From Acanthopleura granulata (lineage: Eukaryota; Mollusca; Polyplacophora; Chitonida; Chitonidae), in contig JABBOT010000022.1 of NCBI GenBank assembly GCA_016165875.1, positions 1,701,333 to 1,765,332 on the forward strand: a DNA stretch of 64,000 nt. The letters run 5' to 3'. The notes beneath the pieces were generated by a model. It was not told where the DNA came from, ran no database searches, and saw only the letters and a list, made by a program, of their open reading frames with translations. Of this stretch, positions 63,001 to 64,000 are shown in pieces; positions within the stretch are counted from its first letter, which is position 1; the number at the start of each line of letters is the position of its first letter. Position numbers and translations under genes: made by a program.

Positions 63001-64000
63001 CAACCATGATGACATTTCCACACTGCCTGCTTGAAGGATGTTAATGTAGCCCTACATAACACGACAGCTCACTTCCTACACCCGACTTAACCCAACCCAA
63101 CCCCATGTCCTACTCTAGCATCCATCCCCACCCCTATCCCCCCCCCACCCCCACTCCCTGCCAAACCCAACCAACCTGACCGCTTACCTGTAGAGCTAAG
63201 AGCAGGGTAAACAACCACAGAGGAAACCCACATAATACAAACAGGCCCGACCCTGACATGGACATGATTGTGTGAAAACCCTGGGTATAGGCAGGGGAGT
63301 GCTTTACACACCAATCTATTCAGGGCTAGGCTTGAGAGCAGTTCTTCTGGCAACAGAGGGGATACAGGGGTTTATTTGCCGGGTCAGGGAGAGGTATTGT
63401 CCCCACTGGCCCCACAGGAGAGCCCCTTGTAACCAGAGAGCAGAGTTTGTCTTCTACCAACCTCTCAATGCAATGTCCCTCACCAGAAGACTACCTTCTG
63501 AACCATGAAAAAGTTTAATGAAGTCTGCTGGGCGAATTCTAGACTCTTTAAAAGGGCATTATCTAGCATAGGATTCTTCAAAACTTTACGCAATTAATTA
63601 TTGGTTTTACTCATTTAATATTTAACAATGAATCACGGACAGATCAGCTCTTTCAGGTAATTAAATGATATCTCCACTCCTGGCACAGATGGAATATAAC
63701 CAGAAGCTGGGAAAAGCAAAATATAAGCCATTTAACGGTGCATGCTACATACAGTTATACTGAGCAGAAAGAACCTTTTTTGTCTCCATTTATAGAGTTA
63801 ATTGGTTCTACTGCTTGGCTCACAATTAAATTCACCCAATATTCGTTTATTAGCAAAAAGATGACAAAGGCAACATTGATTAGAATACCGTTTATAAACA
63901 GTAATTGCCTTGATCGGTAAAAAATATTCGGCTGCTATCAATTTGCTAATCAACATTCGAATTGGAACATTATTTAATTAATCCATACCAGATTGCATGT
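60063..64000 (-). other. Upstream patched intron
   Basis: No upstream patched exon recognised. Contents: A-rich runs (60610, 60840, 61937, 62906), gggagataat near 60390, C-rich tract 63125-63150, and a possible alternative first exon at 63188-63265. An approximately 50-codon minus-strand ORF near 62220-62372 resembles no family. Confidence 0.5.
63188..63265 (-). CDS. Possible alternative first exon with signal-peptide-like sequence
   Basis: Minus strand: ATG with A at -3, 26 codons (MSMSGSGLFVLCGFPLWL then FTLLLALQ), and a strong donor CAG|GTAAGC in phase 0. This is compatible with the phase-0 acceptor of exon w1, 3.1 kb downstream. The hydrophobic core fits a secretory signal. Chance occurrence is quite possible; no promoter motif supports it. 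Confidence 0.25.

Overview
This is animal nuclear DNA. Two intron-rich genes lie tail to tail, with GT-AG introns and many SINEs and minisatellites. The DNA looks lophotrochozoan, most likely molluscan. Copies of a tRNA-headed SINE ending in a 'gcgtaaaacaccaatcaaata'-type tail occur at about 6.0, 10.6, 11.9, 18.5, 26.4 and 55.7 kb, and 'gggagataat' motifs typical of molluscan repeats are present. The taxon is an inference. The two genes come from splice-consistent translation: the exon chains give 1833 nt and 3144 nt, both multiples of three, with no internal stop.

Left gene (+ strand, 487-21069): thimet oligopeptidase/neurolysin, an M3 zinc metallopeptidase. Sixteen constitutive exons plus one alternative exon are visible. 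They encode 610 residues up to the stop, so only roughly the first 75-90 residues lie left of the window. The HEFGH zinc site is in exon 12. The gene carries several tandem duplications touching exons or splice sites: a duplicated 105-nt exon (10a/10b), a 53-bp array copying the exon 14/donor junction and itself split by a SINE, a 108-bp array copying most of exon 15 plus its donor in an uninterrupted reading frame, and a diverged 163-bp duplication running into the exon 5 acceptor. Intron 7 begins with GC instead of GT. The 3'UTR probably ends near 23.4 kb.

Middle (about 23.4-32.2 kb): no recognisable protein-coding gene. It holds a 21-bp minisatellite apparently grown out of a SINE, a truncated SINE, a 32-bp minisatellite, a perfect GLI-type site and AT-rich unique sequence. 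Part may be 3'UTR of the right gene.

Right gene (- strand, 60062 down to 32604): patched, the Hedgehog receptor. Twenty-one exons encode 1047 residues, from the end of the first extracellular domain through the sterol-sensing domain, the cytoplasmic loop with two PPxY motifs, the second extracellular domain, TM8-12 and a short cytoplasmic tail. The 5' exons lie right of the window or are unrecognised in 60.1-64.0 kb. A possible alternative first exon with a signal-peptide-like sequence is at 63188-63265. Introns contain a 35-bp array with trimeric higher-order structure, a 74-bp hairpin-rich array and a perfect GLI consensus at 53925.

The two genes have no known shared pathway; their proximity is probably incidental. 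The candidates for undescribed biology are the exon-edge duplications of the peptidase gene, above all the exon 10a/10b pair and the four phase-0 donors of exon 15. No CRISPR, operon, rRNA or true tRNA gene was seen.
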